Positions 1 through 8,862 of a stretch of DNA of 62,965 nucleotides are shown one piece after another; within the stretch, counting starts at the first letter, position 1; each line of letters begins with the position of its first letter. Source of the stretch: Clostridiales bacterium (GTDB taxonomy: Bacteria; Bacillota; Clostridia; Christensenellales; Aristaeellaceae); the NCBI GenBank assembly GCA_015056055.1, contig SVHC01000016.1:1-62965 (forward strand), given 5' to 3'. The notes beneath the pieces are model-generated. The model was not told where the DNA came from and searched no databases. It saw only the letters and a list, made by a program, of their open reading frames with translations. The position numbers were made by a program, and so were the translations under genes.

Positions 1-25
1 CGGGAGAGCGATTTTTTTATGCCGT

Positions 26-1549
26 TTATTCCAGCGTAAAGGAGCGCATTTCCAGCTTACATTCGCCCTCAAAGGCAAACTTCAGCGAATTCACCCCATT
101 CAGCACAGCCGCAAGCTTTACAGGCAGTGCCTTCCATTCGGTACCGCTAAAAGAAACCGGGATGGAAGCAACCTTTTCTTCTCCGGCATAAAGCTGCATG
201 CTGCCCTCCGCAGTGCCGCGCAATTCAATGGATACGGAAGAAACATTATCAAAATCAAAATACTTATAGCCGATTTCGGTGCCATCCAGAATGTTGGTAA
301 TATACTGGATGGGTTCCTTTGCATCCAGTGCATCCATTTCCGCAGAAGGTTCGCAGTCCGGAAGATCCTGTCTGTAGTAGGGATAATCCGTGCCCATCTG
401 GCGCATGCCGGAATAAACATTCTTGCCATAGCGCGTCAGTCGGCAGGCAATGCGGGCGGGATACATTCCCTTGCCTTTCAGCGGACCGTAATTCAGGCCG
501 CAGGAAGTGATTTCCACCTGCGGAATGTGACCGTTTTCATCGAAATAGATCTTTTCGGCGCATGCCTGACGGCTGAACTGGGTTCGGTTGGTCTGCCTGT
601 GATAGAACACATACCACTGCCCATTTACGCACTCGATGCTGCCGTGGGTGTTTCCGTGCGCATTGAGCGATTCCGCCTCAGTGCGTCCGTTCAGATAAAT
701 ATCACCGATGCTGACGATCGTGCCGCCGAATTCATATCCTTCATCCGGCTTATCGGAAACGGCATAGCACAATTCATGGCACTTTACGGAAGAATATACG
801 AAATAATATTTCCCATTGATCTTGCGGATGGAGCTGGCTTCAAAGAACTCATGCCCCTCATAGGGAGTGCCCTTGCTCTCCCACGCGGCCGGAAGCAGCG
901 GACGAGGTTCTTCCGCAATGGTAAGCATATCCGCCTCCAGCCGCATCACCTGCGAATGATAGCGCGGAGCGGGGTCATCCGCACCCTGCGGAGAAAATCC
1001 GGAATACAGATATACCTGATTATCATCCACAAACACGCCCGGATCAAACTGGAAATAGTCATCCTCCCTCGCGCCAAGCACGGTTCCGTCCGGATGCCTG
1101 ACAAGCCCAAGGAATTCGTACTGACCTGCAGGCGTATCGCATACGGCAACAGCAATCGCCGACAGCACATCCAGGCAGTAATACAGATAATAGCGTCCGT
1201 CCGGACCGCATACCACATCCGGCGCGTACATGGAATGCACACCCGGCGCATTCAGCGTACCGGGGCCGAAATCGACATTCGGATCGCGCTGCACGATTTG
1301 GGCATCGGCAGGAATATTCTGGTTGCGCGGATCCTGATCCTTGCGGAAGATCACGCCTTCATATTTCCAGTCAGTCAGATCGTCAAGCGGCGCGGAATAG
1401 CACACATAATCGTTCAGGCAGAAATGGGAACCGTTGAACCGGTCATGGCTGCCGTAAATATAAATTCTGTCGCCAAAAACATGCGGTTCACCGTCGGGAA
1501 TATATTCATAAGAAGGAAGATACGGATTGAAAGCCTGCTTTTTTGCCAT
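26..1549 (-). CDS. GH43-type glycoside hydrolase (arabinosidase/xylosidase-like)
   Basis: A 507-aa protein with no signal peptide, so it probably cleaves imported oligosaccharides in the cytoplasm. The GH43 five-bladed propeller layout is visible. Candidate catalytic residues are Asp19 (IPDGEPHVFGDRIY), Asp111 in MYAPDVV and the general acid Glu237 in EFFEASS. These are the usual base, pKa modulator and acid of the family. The C-terminal part, from about residue 390, looks like a beta-sandwich accessory domain. The start is supported by a GGAGG ribosome site just upstream. The next gene upstream on this strand (1639-3231) is another glycosidase, and the two probably form one transcript. The substrate cannot be read from sequence; arabinan, xylan or galactan fragments are the family norm. 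Confidence 0.85.
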   Translation of the reverse strand: MAKKQAFNPYLPSYEYIPDGEPHVFGDRIYIYGSHDRFNGSHFCLNDYVCYSAPLDDLTDWKYEGVIFRKDQDPRNQNIPADAQIVQRDPNVDFGPGTLNAPGVHSMYAPDVVCGPDGRYYLYYCLDVLSAIAVAVCDTPAGQYEFLGLVRHPDGTVLGAREDDYFQFDPGVFVDDNQVYLYSGFSPQGADDPAPRYHSQVMRLEADMLTIAEEPRPLLPAAWESKGTPYEGHEFFEASSIRKINGKYYFVYSSVKCHELCYAVSDKPDEGYEFGGTIVSIGDIYLNGRTEAESLNAHGNTHGSIECVNGQWYVFYHRQTNRTQFSRQACAEKIYFDENGHIPQVEITSCGLNYGPLKGKGMYPARIACRLTRYGKNVYSGMRQMGTDYPYYRQDLPDCEPSAEMDALDAKEPIQYITNILDGTEIGYKYFDFDNVSSVSIELRGTAEGSMQLYAGEEKVASIPVSFSGTEWKALPVKLAAVLNGVNSLKFAFEGECKLEMRSFTLE

Positions 1550-1638
1550 AAGTAAACCTCCCGAAAATTCACTGGTTATCAGGATTTATATCGCTGTGCT
1601 AATTATAACGCCCAACCGCATCCGCGTCAACCGTTCGA

Positions 1639-3231
1639 TCAATATCGCATCACATGCTCCCACTTTGTATCGGCATCCGCTTCCATCCAAATCCATGTGG
1701 CGTTGCCCTTTGTGACGACATTGTGCGCGCCATAAATTCTCTCCAACTCAGCGCGACCGGGCATAACTGCCGGGAACGGACCGAAACGCACGCGCAAGCG
1801 GCCCATAGCCTTATCCGCATGCAGACGCACGCGGCTTTCACGCCGCCAGCGCTCATGGCGCATTTCCAGACAAATGTTGATGCGCTCGCCGTTTCGAATC
1901 ACAGGCATATTCAGGCACTCCGCCTCATCCCATTCCCACGGCAGGCGGGGTGCAAACACCACGCCGTCGCGTGTCCCTTCGAGGCCAAGCGTCAATGCAA
2001 GGCTCTTGAGCGTTTCTGCGGACTGAACGAGATTCCCCTCGTCGCCGGGATTGTCATCGGTGGCGTAGGTATGGTCTTCGCCGGATTCGTAGCGGGCATA
2101 GCTGAAGCACTCGCCCATGACCCACGGGTTGGCGTCAAACGACAGTCGGCGTACCACGTTGCCGTCATATGCCAGGCGGGAAATACCCTCCAGACACTTG
2201 CCATAGACATTGACGTCCTCCATAAGAAGCGCCGCCTGCGTCATATAGTTCTGACCGTATCCTGCCATGGCGTCGTCGTGTCTGGGACCGATTCCCGCCC
2301 AGCAGGTGCAGCTTACAAAGCCGTACTTGCGGAAATAGGGATGCTGCGCCATGCGGCAGAGAATTTCGCGATAGCTGGCAGCGTGGCGTGATTCTTCCTC
2401 CGGAAGATACGCCGGATGCAGCGTAAGATCGCCCTTCTGGATAAACGGCAGCTGACGCGTCCAGTAGCGGATATCAAAATCTGTTTCGCAAAAGTGGCCC
2501 ACATCGGCAGGCGTGCCGTCCTGTCTGAGACCATTGCGCCACATCCCATCACGCGTGAAAGTCGACACCATTGCACGGTACAGCCTGTTTGAATTCTCAT
2601 GCAGCTGATTGGCATAGTCATTCATACCGCTCGCCGCGCACAAGTCCTCAAACGCCTGCATGGCAATCCACGCACCGTAATTGGGAAAAATCGCATAATC
2701 CGCAGTTTCCGGCCTGCCGGACAGTTCACTGGCGCAGGGAATCAATTCGCCCACAGGGCATTCATCCATGCTGCGGCGGAACCATGCAAAGACATCCGCG
2801 CATTTTTCCATATAGCGCCGCGCAGTAGTTTCTTTCCTGCCGCCCAGAAGCCATGTGCGGTAAATTCCCATAAGCAGATGTGTGTTTCCGTCCAGCTCTG
2901 CCTCGCCCGCATCGCAGTTGATGATGCGGCCCCAATGATCGCCGTGCACGCGGTTTGCAAGCACATAATCACATACGCTTTCCGCCTCTTCCTTAAGGCC
3001 GTAGCGTGCCAGCTCATAAAGACCGCGTCCCGCATCGCGCGACCACATCTGATCGTAATAATTCGGCTTTGTAAAAGGTGTAGTAGAAGTGTGCATCATT
3101 CCTTTGGGCCATGCGCCGCTTCCATCATCCACCTTCATGGTCATGTCGGCAAGAATCTCAGTGAATACCGTACCCATTCTTTTGGCAAACGGGTCGCCCG
3201 CGAATCGCAGGCAGGGTCTGCTTTCAAACAT
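1639..3231 (-). CDS. Six-hairpin glycosidase-like protein
   Basis: A 530-aa protein resembling the (alpha/alpha)6-barrel glycosidases (GH15/37/63-like superfamily). It has YDQMWSRDAGRGLYELARYG near residue 70, ANRVHGDHWGR near 105, and an acidic stretch SGEDHTYATDDNPGDEGN near 400 that may hold a catalytic carboxylate. I chose the ATG at 3231 because GGAGGAAGAGGC lies directly before it; an in-frame ATG 24 bases upstream lacks a ribosome site. There is no signal peptide, so it is probably cytoplasmic. It lies just upstream of the GH43 gene in the same direction. The exact family and substrate are not certain. Confidence 0.7.
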   Translation of the reverse strand: MFESRPCLRFAGDPFAKRMGTVFTEILADMTMKVDDGSGAWPKGMMHTSTTPFTKPNYYDQMWSRDAGRGLYELARYGLKEEAESVCDYVLANRVHGDHWGRIINCDAGEAELDGNTHLLMGIYRTWLLGGRKETTARRYMEKCADVFAWFRRSMDECPVGELIPCASELSGRPETADYAIFPNYGAWIAMQAFEDLCAASGMNDYANQLHENSNRLYRAMVSTFTRDGMWRNGLRQDGTPADVGHFCETDFDIRYWTRQLPFIQKGDLTLHPAYLPEEESRHAASYREILCRMAQHPYFRKYGFVSCTCWAGIGPRHDDAMAGYGQNYMTQAALLMEDVNVYGKCLEGISRLAYDGNVVRRLSFDANPWVMGECFSYARYESGEDHTYATDDNPGDEGNLVQSAETLKSLALTLGLEGTRDGVVFAPRLPWEWDEAECLNMPVIRNGERINICLEMRHERWRRESRVRLHADKAMGRLRVRFGPFPAVMPGRAELERIYGAHNVVTKGNATWIWMEADADTKWEHVMRY

Positions 3232-3268
3232 GCCTCTTCCTCCTTGCCATTGCATCTGATATATACTT

Positions 3269-3296
3269 AAGGCCCGGACGAAACCATCCGGGCCTT
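3269..3296. terminator. GC-rich terminator-like hairpin
   Basis: Perfect 10-bp stem AAGGCCCGGA/TCCGGGCCTT with an 8-nt loop, between the glycosidase gene and the decarboxylase operon. It lacks a clear T run, so termination is likely but not certain. It would end the decarboxylase transcript coming from the right. Confidence 0.55.
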
Positions 3297-3305
3297 ATGC
3301 GTTTT

Positions 3306-3496
3306 AAGAATAGCGGACGGTTCGAAGGAACACGTCGGTATTCTGGATTATAAGAATAGCGGACGGACGCGCAGCGTTGTCGCGCGGGCCGACGGGTTCG
3401 CAGGGACACGTCGGTATTCCGGATTATAAGAATAGCGGACAGACGCGCAGCGTTGTCGCGCGGGCCGACGGGTTCGAAGGAACACGTCGGTATTCT
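3306..3496. repeat. Three tandem copies of an AAGAATA-bounded intergenic repeat
   Basis: Three units, at about 3306-3344, 3352-3420 and 3428-3496. Each starts AAGAATAGCGGAC and ends CGTCGGTATTC(T/C). The ends are imperfect inverted repeats (AAGAATAGCGGACG against AAGAATACCGACG). Units two and three share an internal GC-rich core and lie 76 bp apart; unit one lacks that core. The same ends bound the longer repeat at 9285-9665. No coding potential is seen. The unit resembles a miniature, palindrome-ended intergenic repeat. It abuts the stop codon of the oadA-like gene. Confidence 0.75.
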
Positions 3497-3499
3497 GGA

Positions 3500-4897
3500 T
3501 TAGACGGGCATTACCTTTTCTTCCTTCTTCAGGAGGCTGCCGTCGATGCCAAGTTCCTTGGCTTCGCGCTTCTCGAAGAACTTCTGTGCTACCTGCGGGA
3601 ACAGAGCGTAGGAGAGAGCATCCTCATCCTGACGCATCCAGCGGGCGCACTCTGCGCGGTACTTATCCATCTCGGGCTCAAGAGCATCCGCGGGACGGCC
3701 GGTGATAACGGGAGAATCGCCGATAACCTTGCGGCGTACTTCCTCATTTACCTTAGCGGGCAGGCGGCCGTATTCGCCGCGCATGAGGCCCTGGCTCTCC
3801 TTGGGATTCATCTTGTAGCGCTCGCCGGACAGGACGTTCATAACGGCCTGAGTACCAACGATCTGGCTGGTGGGGGTTACCAGCGGCGGATAACCGAAGT
3901 CTTCACGAACGCGCGGAACTTCTGCCAGCACCTCGTAGAACTTATCGGAAGCATTCGCCTGTTTGAGCTGGTTGAGCAGGTTGGACAGCATGCCGCCGGG
4001 AACCTGATAGAGCAGGGTATTGACGTCAACGGACAGAACCTTGGTATCCAGGATGCCTTCCTTCTTGAGCTTATCGGCAACGCCGCGGAAATGCTTGGCG
4101 GCTTCGTTCATCAGCTCGAGGGACAGGCCGGTATCATAGGGAGTGCCCTGCAGGGTAGCTACCAGCGGCTCGGTTGCCGGCTGGCTGGTACCGTTGCCCA
4201 GCGGGGACAGAGCGGTGTCAACGATGTCAACGCCTGCTTCGATGGCCTTCATCAGGGTCATGTCGCCGGTACCGGAGGTATTGTGGGTGTGCAGGTGGAT
4301 CGGCACCTTAACGGACTTCTTCAGCTTCTTGATCAGGCTGAATGCATTGTAGGGCAGCAGCAGGTTTGCCATGTCCTTAACGCAGATGGTGTCTGCGCCC
4401 ATGCGCTCGAGCTTGATAGCCAGATTTACGAAATAGTCCTCGGTGTGAACGGGGCTTACGGTGTAGCTCATTGCTACTTCGCAGATACCGCCGTGCTTCT
4501 TGGTGGCGTTGATAGCGGTCTCCATGTTGCGGGGATCGTTCAGCGCGTCGAAGATACGGATGATATCCATACCGTTGCCGATCGCCTTCTTTACGAACTC
4601 GTCAACCACGTCATCTGCATAGTGCTTGTAGCCCAGAATGTTCTGGCCGCGCAGCAGCATCTGCAGCTTGGTGTTGGGCAGAGCCTTACGCAGAATGCGC
4701 AGGCGCTCCCACGGATCTTCGTCAAGGAAGCGCAGGCAGCTGTCAAAAGTAGCGCCGCCCCAGCATTCCAGAGAGTAGTAACCAACTTTATCCAGGATTT
4801 CGCATGCGGGCAGCATGTCTTCCAGGCGCATGCGGGTAGCGGCCTGAGACTGATGCGCGTCGCGCAGGATGGTATCAGTAATCTGAACCTTTGCCAT
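3500..4897 (-). CDS. oadA: Oxaloacetate decarboxylase alpha / pyruvate carboxylase 5S subunit
   Basis: A 465-aa biotin-dependent carboxyltransferase of the 5S/OadA family. It moves a carboxyl group between oxaloacetate/pyruvate and carboxybiotin. TILRDAHQS near the N-terminus is the family signature, HLHTHNTSG is the divalent-metal site, and ICVKDMAN carries the lysine that is carbamylated in homologues. It ends without a biotinyl domain, matching the separate carrier at 6359-6751. The ATG at 4897 follows GAGGTGAT; a GTG three codons upstream is less likely. It is the last gene of the five-gene operon starting at 8587, 24 bases after the OadB stop. It could work as the decarboxylase subunit or as the acceptor side of a transcarboxylase. 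Confidence 0.93.
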   Translation of the reverse strand: MAKVQITDTILRDAHQSQAATRMRLEDMLPACEILDKVGYYSLECWGGATFDSCLRFLDEDPWERLRILRKALPNTKLQMLLRGQNILGYKHYADDVVDEFVKKAIGNGMDIIRIFDALNDPRNMETAINATKKHGGICEVAMSYTVSPVHTEDYFVNLAIKLERMGADTICVKDMANLLLPYNAFSLIKKLKKSVKVPIHLHTHNTSGTGDMTLMKAIEAGVDIVDTALSPLGNGTSQPATEPLVATLQGTPYDTGLSLELMNEAAKHFRGVADKLKKEGILDTKVLSVDVNTLLYQVPGGMLSNLLNQLKQANASDKFYEVLAEVPRVREDFGYPPLVTPTSQIVGTQAVMNVLSGERYKMNPKESQGLMRGEYGRLPAKVNEEVRRKVIGDSPVITGRPADALEPEMDKYRAECARWMRQDEDALSYALFPQVAQKFFEKREAKELGIDGSLLKKEEKVMPV

Positions 4898-4921
4898 ACA
4901 TATCACCTCATACCTATAGGA

Positions 4922-6319
4922 TTAGAACAGGGCCAGGAATACGCCTGCGGCTACGGCGGAGCCGATAACACCTGCGACGTTGGGACCCATTGCGTGCATC
5001 AGCAGGAAGTTGGCAGGATTTGCTTCCTGACCGACCTTCTGGGATACGCGTGCAGCCATAGGAACAGCGGAAACACCGGCAGAGCCGATAAGCGGGTTGA
5101 TCTTGCCGCCGGACAGCTTGCACATGAGCTTGCCCAACAGAATGCCGCCGCAGGTACCGCCGATAAATGCGATAACGCCCAGAATGACGATGTAGATCGT
5201 CTGCAGGGTGAGGAAGGTTTCGCCGTTGGTGGTTGCGCCGACGGTGAGACCCAGGAAAATGGTAACGATGTTGCACAGCTCGTTCTGCGCAGTCTTGCTG
5301 ATACGCTCGGTAACGCCGCTTACGCGAACCAGGTTACCCAGCATCAGCATGCCGACCAGCGGTGCAGCCGAGGGCAGCAGCAGCGATACCATGATGGTAA
5401 CAACGATCGGGAATACGATCAGTTCCTTCTTGGAAACGGGTCTGAGCTGACCCATTACGATGGAACGTTCCTTCTTGGTGGTCAGCATCTTCATGAACGG
5501 CGGCTGGATAACGGGAACCAGTGCCATATAGGAATATGCGGCTACCGCGATGGGTCCAAGCAGTTGCGGGGCAAGCTTCGTGGTAACGAAGATTGCCGTG
5601 GGGCCGTCCGCGCCGCCGATGATGCCGATGGCGCCGGCTTCCGCATTGCTGAAGCCCAGGAACTTTGCCAGGAAGAAGGCCAGGAAGATACCCAGCTGAG
5701 CAGCAGCGCCCAGCAGCAGGCTCTTCGGGTTTGCGATCAGGGGAGCGAAGTCGGTCATTGCGCCAACGCCCATGAAGATGAGCGGCGGATAGATGCCCAG
5801 CTTAACGCCCTGATAGAGGTAGTACAGAAGGCCGCCGTTTGCGGACTGAACCTGATAGATGGTGTTGCCCGCTGCATCCAGTGCGAGCGTGGCACTCTTG
5901 CCATACTCGGCTGCATAGGCGCTTGCGGATGCGGCGTCGGTGAAGGTCTTGAAGACCGGCTCATCCATCAGTCCGCCAAGGGGCAGGTTTGCCAGCAGCA
6001 TACCGAACGCAATGGGGAGCAGAAGGAGCGGCTCAAACTGCTTTACGATTGCCAGATACAGCAGCAGGCAGGATACGGCGATCATAACATACTGCTGCCA
6101 GGAGCCGTTTGCAAGACCGGTATCATTGATAATGTTCTTCATGCCGCTGATGAAGTCCAGGCTGGCCTCATCGGCGGTTTCTTCCACAGCCACAACTTCC
6201 GTCTGTACGGAGGTATCGGCGGAGGTATCGGCAGACTCGGCAAACGCCATGGTGCACATCAGAAGTGCCGCGAGTACCAGAGCTACCAGAGCCTTGCGGA
6301 TTTTATTGCTGGTATTCAA
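4922..6319 (-). CDS. oadB: Na+-translocating decarboxylase beta subunit
   Basis: A 465-aa polytopic membrane protein of the OadB/MmdB/GcdB family. It decarboxylates carboxybiotin and pumps Na+ outward. Family hallmarks are GIIGGADGPTAIFVTTKLAP in the middle, PLIGSAGVSAVPMAARV and NFLLMHAMGPNVAGVIGSA near the C-terminus, and many hydrophobic segments. It has an N-terminal extension with a hydrophobic stretch followed by a Ser/Thr/Glu-rich linker before the first core helix. I favour a TTG start at 6319 because GGGGGTG sits six bases upstream; a GTG three codons earlier overlaps that site. It lies between the biotin carrier and the 5S subunit. Confidence 0.93.
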   Translation of the reverse strand: MNTSNKIRKALVALVLAALLMCTMAFAESADTSADTSVQTEVVAVEETADEASLDFISGMKNIINDTGLANGSWQQYVMIAVSCLLLYLAIVKQFEPLLLLPIAFGMLLANLPLGGLMDEPVFKTFTDAASASAYAAEYGKSATLALDAAGNTIYQVQSANGGLLYYLYQGVKLGIYPPLIFMGVGAMTDFAPLIANPKSLLLGAAAQLGIFLAFFLAKFLGFSNAEAGAIGIIGGADGPTAIFVTTKLAPQLLGPIAVAAYSYMALVPVIQPPFMKMLTTKKERSIVMGQLRPVSKKELIVFPIVVTIMVSLLLPSAAPLVGMLMLGNLVRVSGVTERISKTAQNELCNIVTIFLGLTVGATTNGETFLTLQTIYIVILGVIAFIGGTCGGILLGKLMCKLSGGKINPLIGSAGVSAVPMAARVSQKVGQEANPANFLLMHAMGPNVAGVIGSAVAAGVFLALF

Positions 6320-6358
6320 TTTAAGCACCCCCGGTATATTTTATTGTACCGGTGCAGC

Positions 6359-6751
6359 TTACTGCAGGGATACGAGCACGTCGCCGGAGTTGACGGTTGC
6401 GCCCTTGGTTACGTTTACGCTTGCAACAACGCCATCACGGGGAGCCAGAATTTCGTTTTCCATCTTCATTGCCTCGAGGATAACGAGAACGTCGCCCTTC
6501 TTGACGGAAGCGCCGTTGGCTACCTTAACATCGAGGATGTTGCCCGGCATCGGAGCATTGATGGCTTCAGCGCCTGCGGGAGCAGCAGCCTTGGGAGCGG
6601 CAGCGGGGGCAGCAGCCGGAGCAGCGGCCGGAGCGGCAACGGGAGCAGCAGCCTTGGGAGCAGCTACAGGAGCAGCAGCAGGAGCGCCGCCGATTTCTTC
6701 TACATCTACTTCATAAGTGGTGCCATTGATGGTGATCTGAAATTTACGCAT
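6359..6751 (-). CDS. Biotin carboxyl carrier protein of the decarboxylase
   Basis: A 130-aa carrier. An N-terminal beta-strand segment is followed by a long Ala/Pro-rich hinge (about residues 27-65) and a biotinyl domain with the attachment motif EAMKMEN, whose central Lys is biotinylated. It shuttles CO2 between the carboxyltransferases (mmdA-like and oadA-like) and OadB. The start at 6751 is set by GGAGGATATAATC; an in-frame ATG 36 bases upstream reaches back toward the preceding gene. Equivalent to MmdC/GcdC or the C-terminal domain of OadA. Confidence 0.93.
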   Translation of the reverse strand: MRKFQITINGTTYEVDVEEIGGAPAAAPVAAPKAAAPVAAPAAAPAAAPAAAPKAAAPAGAEAINAPMPGNILDVKVANGASVKKGDVLVILEAMKMENEILAPRDGVVASVNVTKGATVNSGDVLVSLQ

Positions 6752-6774
6752 GATTATATCCTCCAGCTTCTCAC

Positions 6775-7119
6775 TTAAAATCTGCAAATGCTGTCTTCGC
6801 GTGCAGCACGGTTCCAGCCGCTCTTGCGGCGGATGGAGCGGACGACAAGGGACTTATCGCTCCTGCCGTCATAGGCTGCGATGGCAGCGGAAATAATGGC
6901 AACGATCTCCGGAGAGATGCCCTCTTCGATGACCGGAGCGGCAACGGGTGCCGGTGCGGCAGCGGGTGCCTCGGCCTTCTTGGGCGCGGGCTTCTTTTCC
7001 TGCATCACAAGGCTCATGACCTTGATGCAGGCGATCAGCAGGATCAGAGCAATGAAAACGACCGCAAGGCCGATAAGCATCGTCTGACCGCTGATGGAAA
7101 GCTTCTCAATAAAACTCAT
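6775..7119 (-). CDS. oadG: OadG-family small membrane subunit (gamma/delta)
   Basis: A 114-aa protein. Residues 13-35 form one membrane segment (MLIGLAVVFIALILLIACI), followed by an Ala/Pro/Lys-rich linker and a soluble tail ending EDSICRF. This is the OadG/MmdD type of scaffold that holds the carboxyltransferase to the OadB membrane pump. The gene lies 13 bases after the mmdA-like gene and 23 bases before the biotin carrier start, so the genes are co-transcribed. Confidence 0.85.
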   Translation of the reverse strand: MSFIEKLSISGQTMLIGLAVVFIALILLIACIKVMSLVMQEKKPAPKKAEAPAAAPAPVAAPVIEEGISPEIVAIISAAIAAYDGRSDKSLVVRSIRRKSGWNRAAREDSICRF

Positions 7120-7132
7120 TTTTCAGTCCCCC

Positions 7133-8587
7133 TTACAGCGGGAGGTTGCCCTGCTTCTTGGCGGGCTTCAGAACACGCTTGGACTCCAGCATATTCAGAG
7201 CGGCAGCGATCATCTGACGGGTAGCGGCGGGCTCGATCACGTCGTCAACCAGACCGGCGTTGGCGCTTGCGATGGCGCTTGCAGCCTTGAGCTCGTTTTC
7301 CAGTTCAGCGCGCTTTGCCATGGGATCCTTTGCGCCGTCCAGCTTATCGCCATCCAGGATGGCAACATTTGCAGCGGCGGTCAGCGGGGAGATCATGCTG
7401 CCCGGCCATGCATATACAACATCAGCAGCTGCACGGGAAGCCAGAGCTGCATAGCCCATGCCGATTGCCTGACCGCATACGATGCTTACGCGTGCGTTGG
7501 AGGCATCAGCCAGAGCGAACATCAGCTGTGCACCTGCGGCAGCCAGAGCGCCCTGATTCTTCTCTTCGGTGGTCATACCGGCAGAAGCAGCCAGCGTTAC
7601 CATCGGGATGGAGAAGCTGTCCAGGAAGCGGGCGAAGCGGGCAGCCTTGCGGCAGCCGTCCTTCGTCAGGCGTCCATCGTTTACAGAGGGCTGAGTGCCG
7701 ATGATACCAACGGTACGTCCGCCGATGGAGCCCAGAACGGTAACCATCTCGGGAGCGAAATCGGCAGCCAGTTCCATAGCGCTGTCTGCATCGAGCAGCT
7801 CGATGGCCAGAGCACGAACATCAGCCAGCTCTTCGATCTCATTGTAGGCATAGAGCTCGCGGTTGACATCATCCGCGGTCTCATTGAGTGCAACTTCCAT
7901 ATTGTTGTCCGGCAGCAGGGAAACGAGCTTGCGGGCCAGACCCAGAGCTTCCTCGTCGCTTTCTGCCTTCAGGTGGCAAGCGCCGCCCTTCATGGCAGCA
8001 TCCGCACCTGCGATCTCATCCAGAGACTTTGCGCCCACAACCTGCGCACCGTTTACAAACAGCTCGCCGGCCTTGGACATGATCACGAAATCCTGCATCT
8101 GTGCGCAGGCAGCAGCGATACCGCCGCAGTGACCCATAACCATAGCAATGGTCGGAACCACGCCGGAAGCGGAAGCCAGCGCAGCACCAATGCGGGCATA
8201 AGCGTCCAGTGCCAGTGCGCCTTCCTCGAGCTTTGCGCCTGCCGTGTCATAAATACCGATCACGGGAGCGCCGCAGCTCTTTGCCATATCAACAATTTTT
8301 GCGACCTTCTTGGCCTGTGCATCGCCCACTGCGCCCAGCGCAACGGTCAGATCCTGCGCAAATGCATACACTGCGCGGCCATCGATCGTGCCGAAACCGG
8401 TCACAACGCCGCTCTTTTCATTCAGAGCATTCATTTCGACGAAGCTTGCCTCGTCAAACAGCGCAGTGAGTCGCTCTCTGGCGGTCAGCTTGCCAAGGTC
8501 CTTCTGTTCCTTGACGCGCCCTTCATCGCCCGCGAAGACATTGCGTCTGTACGCGCGAACCTCGGGCAGATTGCTTTTTACACCCAT
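7133..8587 (-). CDS. mmdA: Acyl-CoA carboxyltransferase subunit (MmdA/12S-like)
   Basis: A 484-aa carboxyltransferase of the propionyl-CoA/methylmalonyl-CoA family (12S, MmdA, PccB). KLTARERLTALFDE near the N-terminus, a glycine-rich acyl-CoA site near VMGHCGGIAAACAQM, and the C-terminal QAIGMGYAALASRA block fit the two-crotonase-fold architecture. It is slightly shorter than the usual roughly 510 aa. The start is set by GGAGGAAGGACG-ATG. It heads the operon mmdA-oadG-carrier-oadB-oadA. The likely reaction is decarboxylation of (S)-methylmalonyl-CoA or a similar acyl-CoA through biotin, coupled to Na+ export, or transfer of the carboxyl group to pyruvate by the 5S partner. Confidence 0.88.
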   Translation of the reverse strand: MGVKSNLPEVRAYRRNVFAGDEGRVKEQKDLGKLTARERLTALFDEASFVEMNALNEKSGVVTGFGTIDGRAVYAFAQDLTVALGAVGDAQAKKVAKIVDMAKSCGAPVIGIYDTAGAKLEEGALALDAYARIGAALASASGVVPTIAMVMGHCGGIAAACAQMQDFVIMSKAGELFVNGAQVVGAKSLDEIAGADAAMKGGACHLKAESDEEALGLARKLVSLLPDNNMEVALNETADDVNRELYAYNEIEELADVRALAIELLDADSAMELAADFAPEMVTVLGSIGGRTVGIIGTQPSVNDGRLTKDGCRKAARFARFLDSFSIPMVTLAASAGMTTEEKNQGALAAAGAQLMFALADASNARVSIVCGQAIGMGYAALASRAAADVVYAWPGSMISPLTAAANVAILDGDKLDGAKDPMAKRAELENELKAASAIASANAGLVDDVIEPAATRQMIAAALNMLESKRVLKPAKKQGNLPL

Positions 8588-8776
8588 CGTCCTTCCTCCT
8601 CTAAAAAATCCTTTTTGGCGATTCGTTAAGACTTGATATATGAAAAATTCAGTCTATTCCAACTTCTCTAATTCGACAAAATCCCCCTCATCCCCTTGTT
8701 TTCGCGTGTTATATTCTCATGAAATATAATATCCCCGCCTATAGCATAATACCCGCAAAATATCGCATATCGGGGA
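8588..8776. other. Divergent intergenic region
   Basis: An AT-rich gap between the divergent mmdA-like and DUF1292 genes. It must hold the decarboxylase operon promoter on the minus strand, but no -35/-10 pair stands out there. No small ORF with a ribosome site was seen. Confidence 0.4.
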
Positions 8777-8805
8777 TTGATTTTTCCCTGAAAAAAGGGT
8801 ATAAT
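8777..8805 (+). promoter_or_regulatory. Sigma-A-type promoter of the DUF1292 gene
   Basis: TTGATT (8777-8782), 17-bp spacer, consensus TATAAT (8800-8805), about 60 bp before the gene. Confidence 0.8.
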
Positions 8806-8862
8806 AGCATACGGATCGGGCAATTCCCGCTTCGGTCTAATTTTTGAGGAAGGAGCGTGACA

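Noticed and set aside
3377-6778. Very long open frame on the plus strand opposite the decarboxylase operon
   Set aside because: It is antisense to three clear genes with recognised domains. It has no ribosome site or family features, and the openness follows from the biased codons of the real genes.
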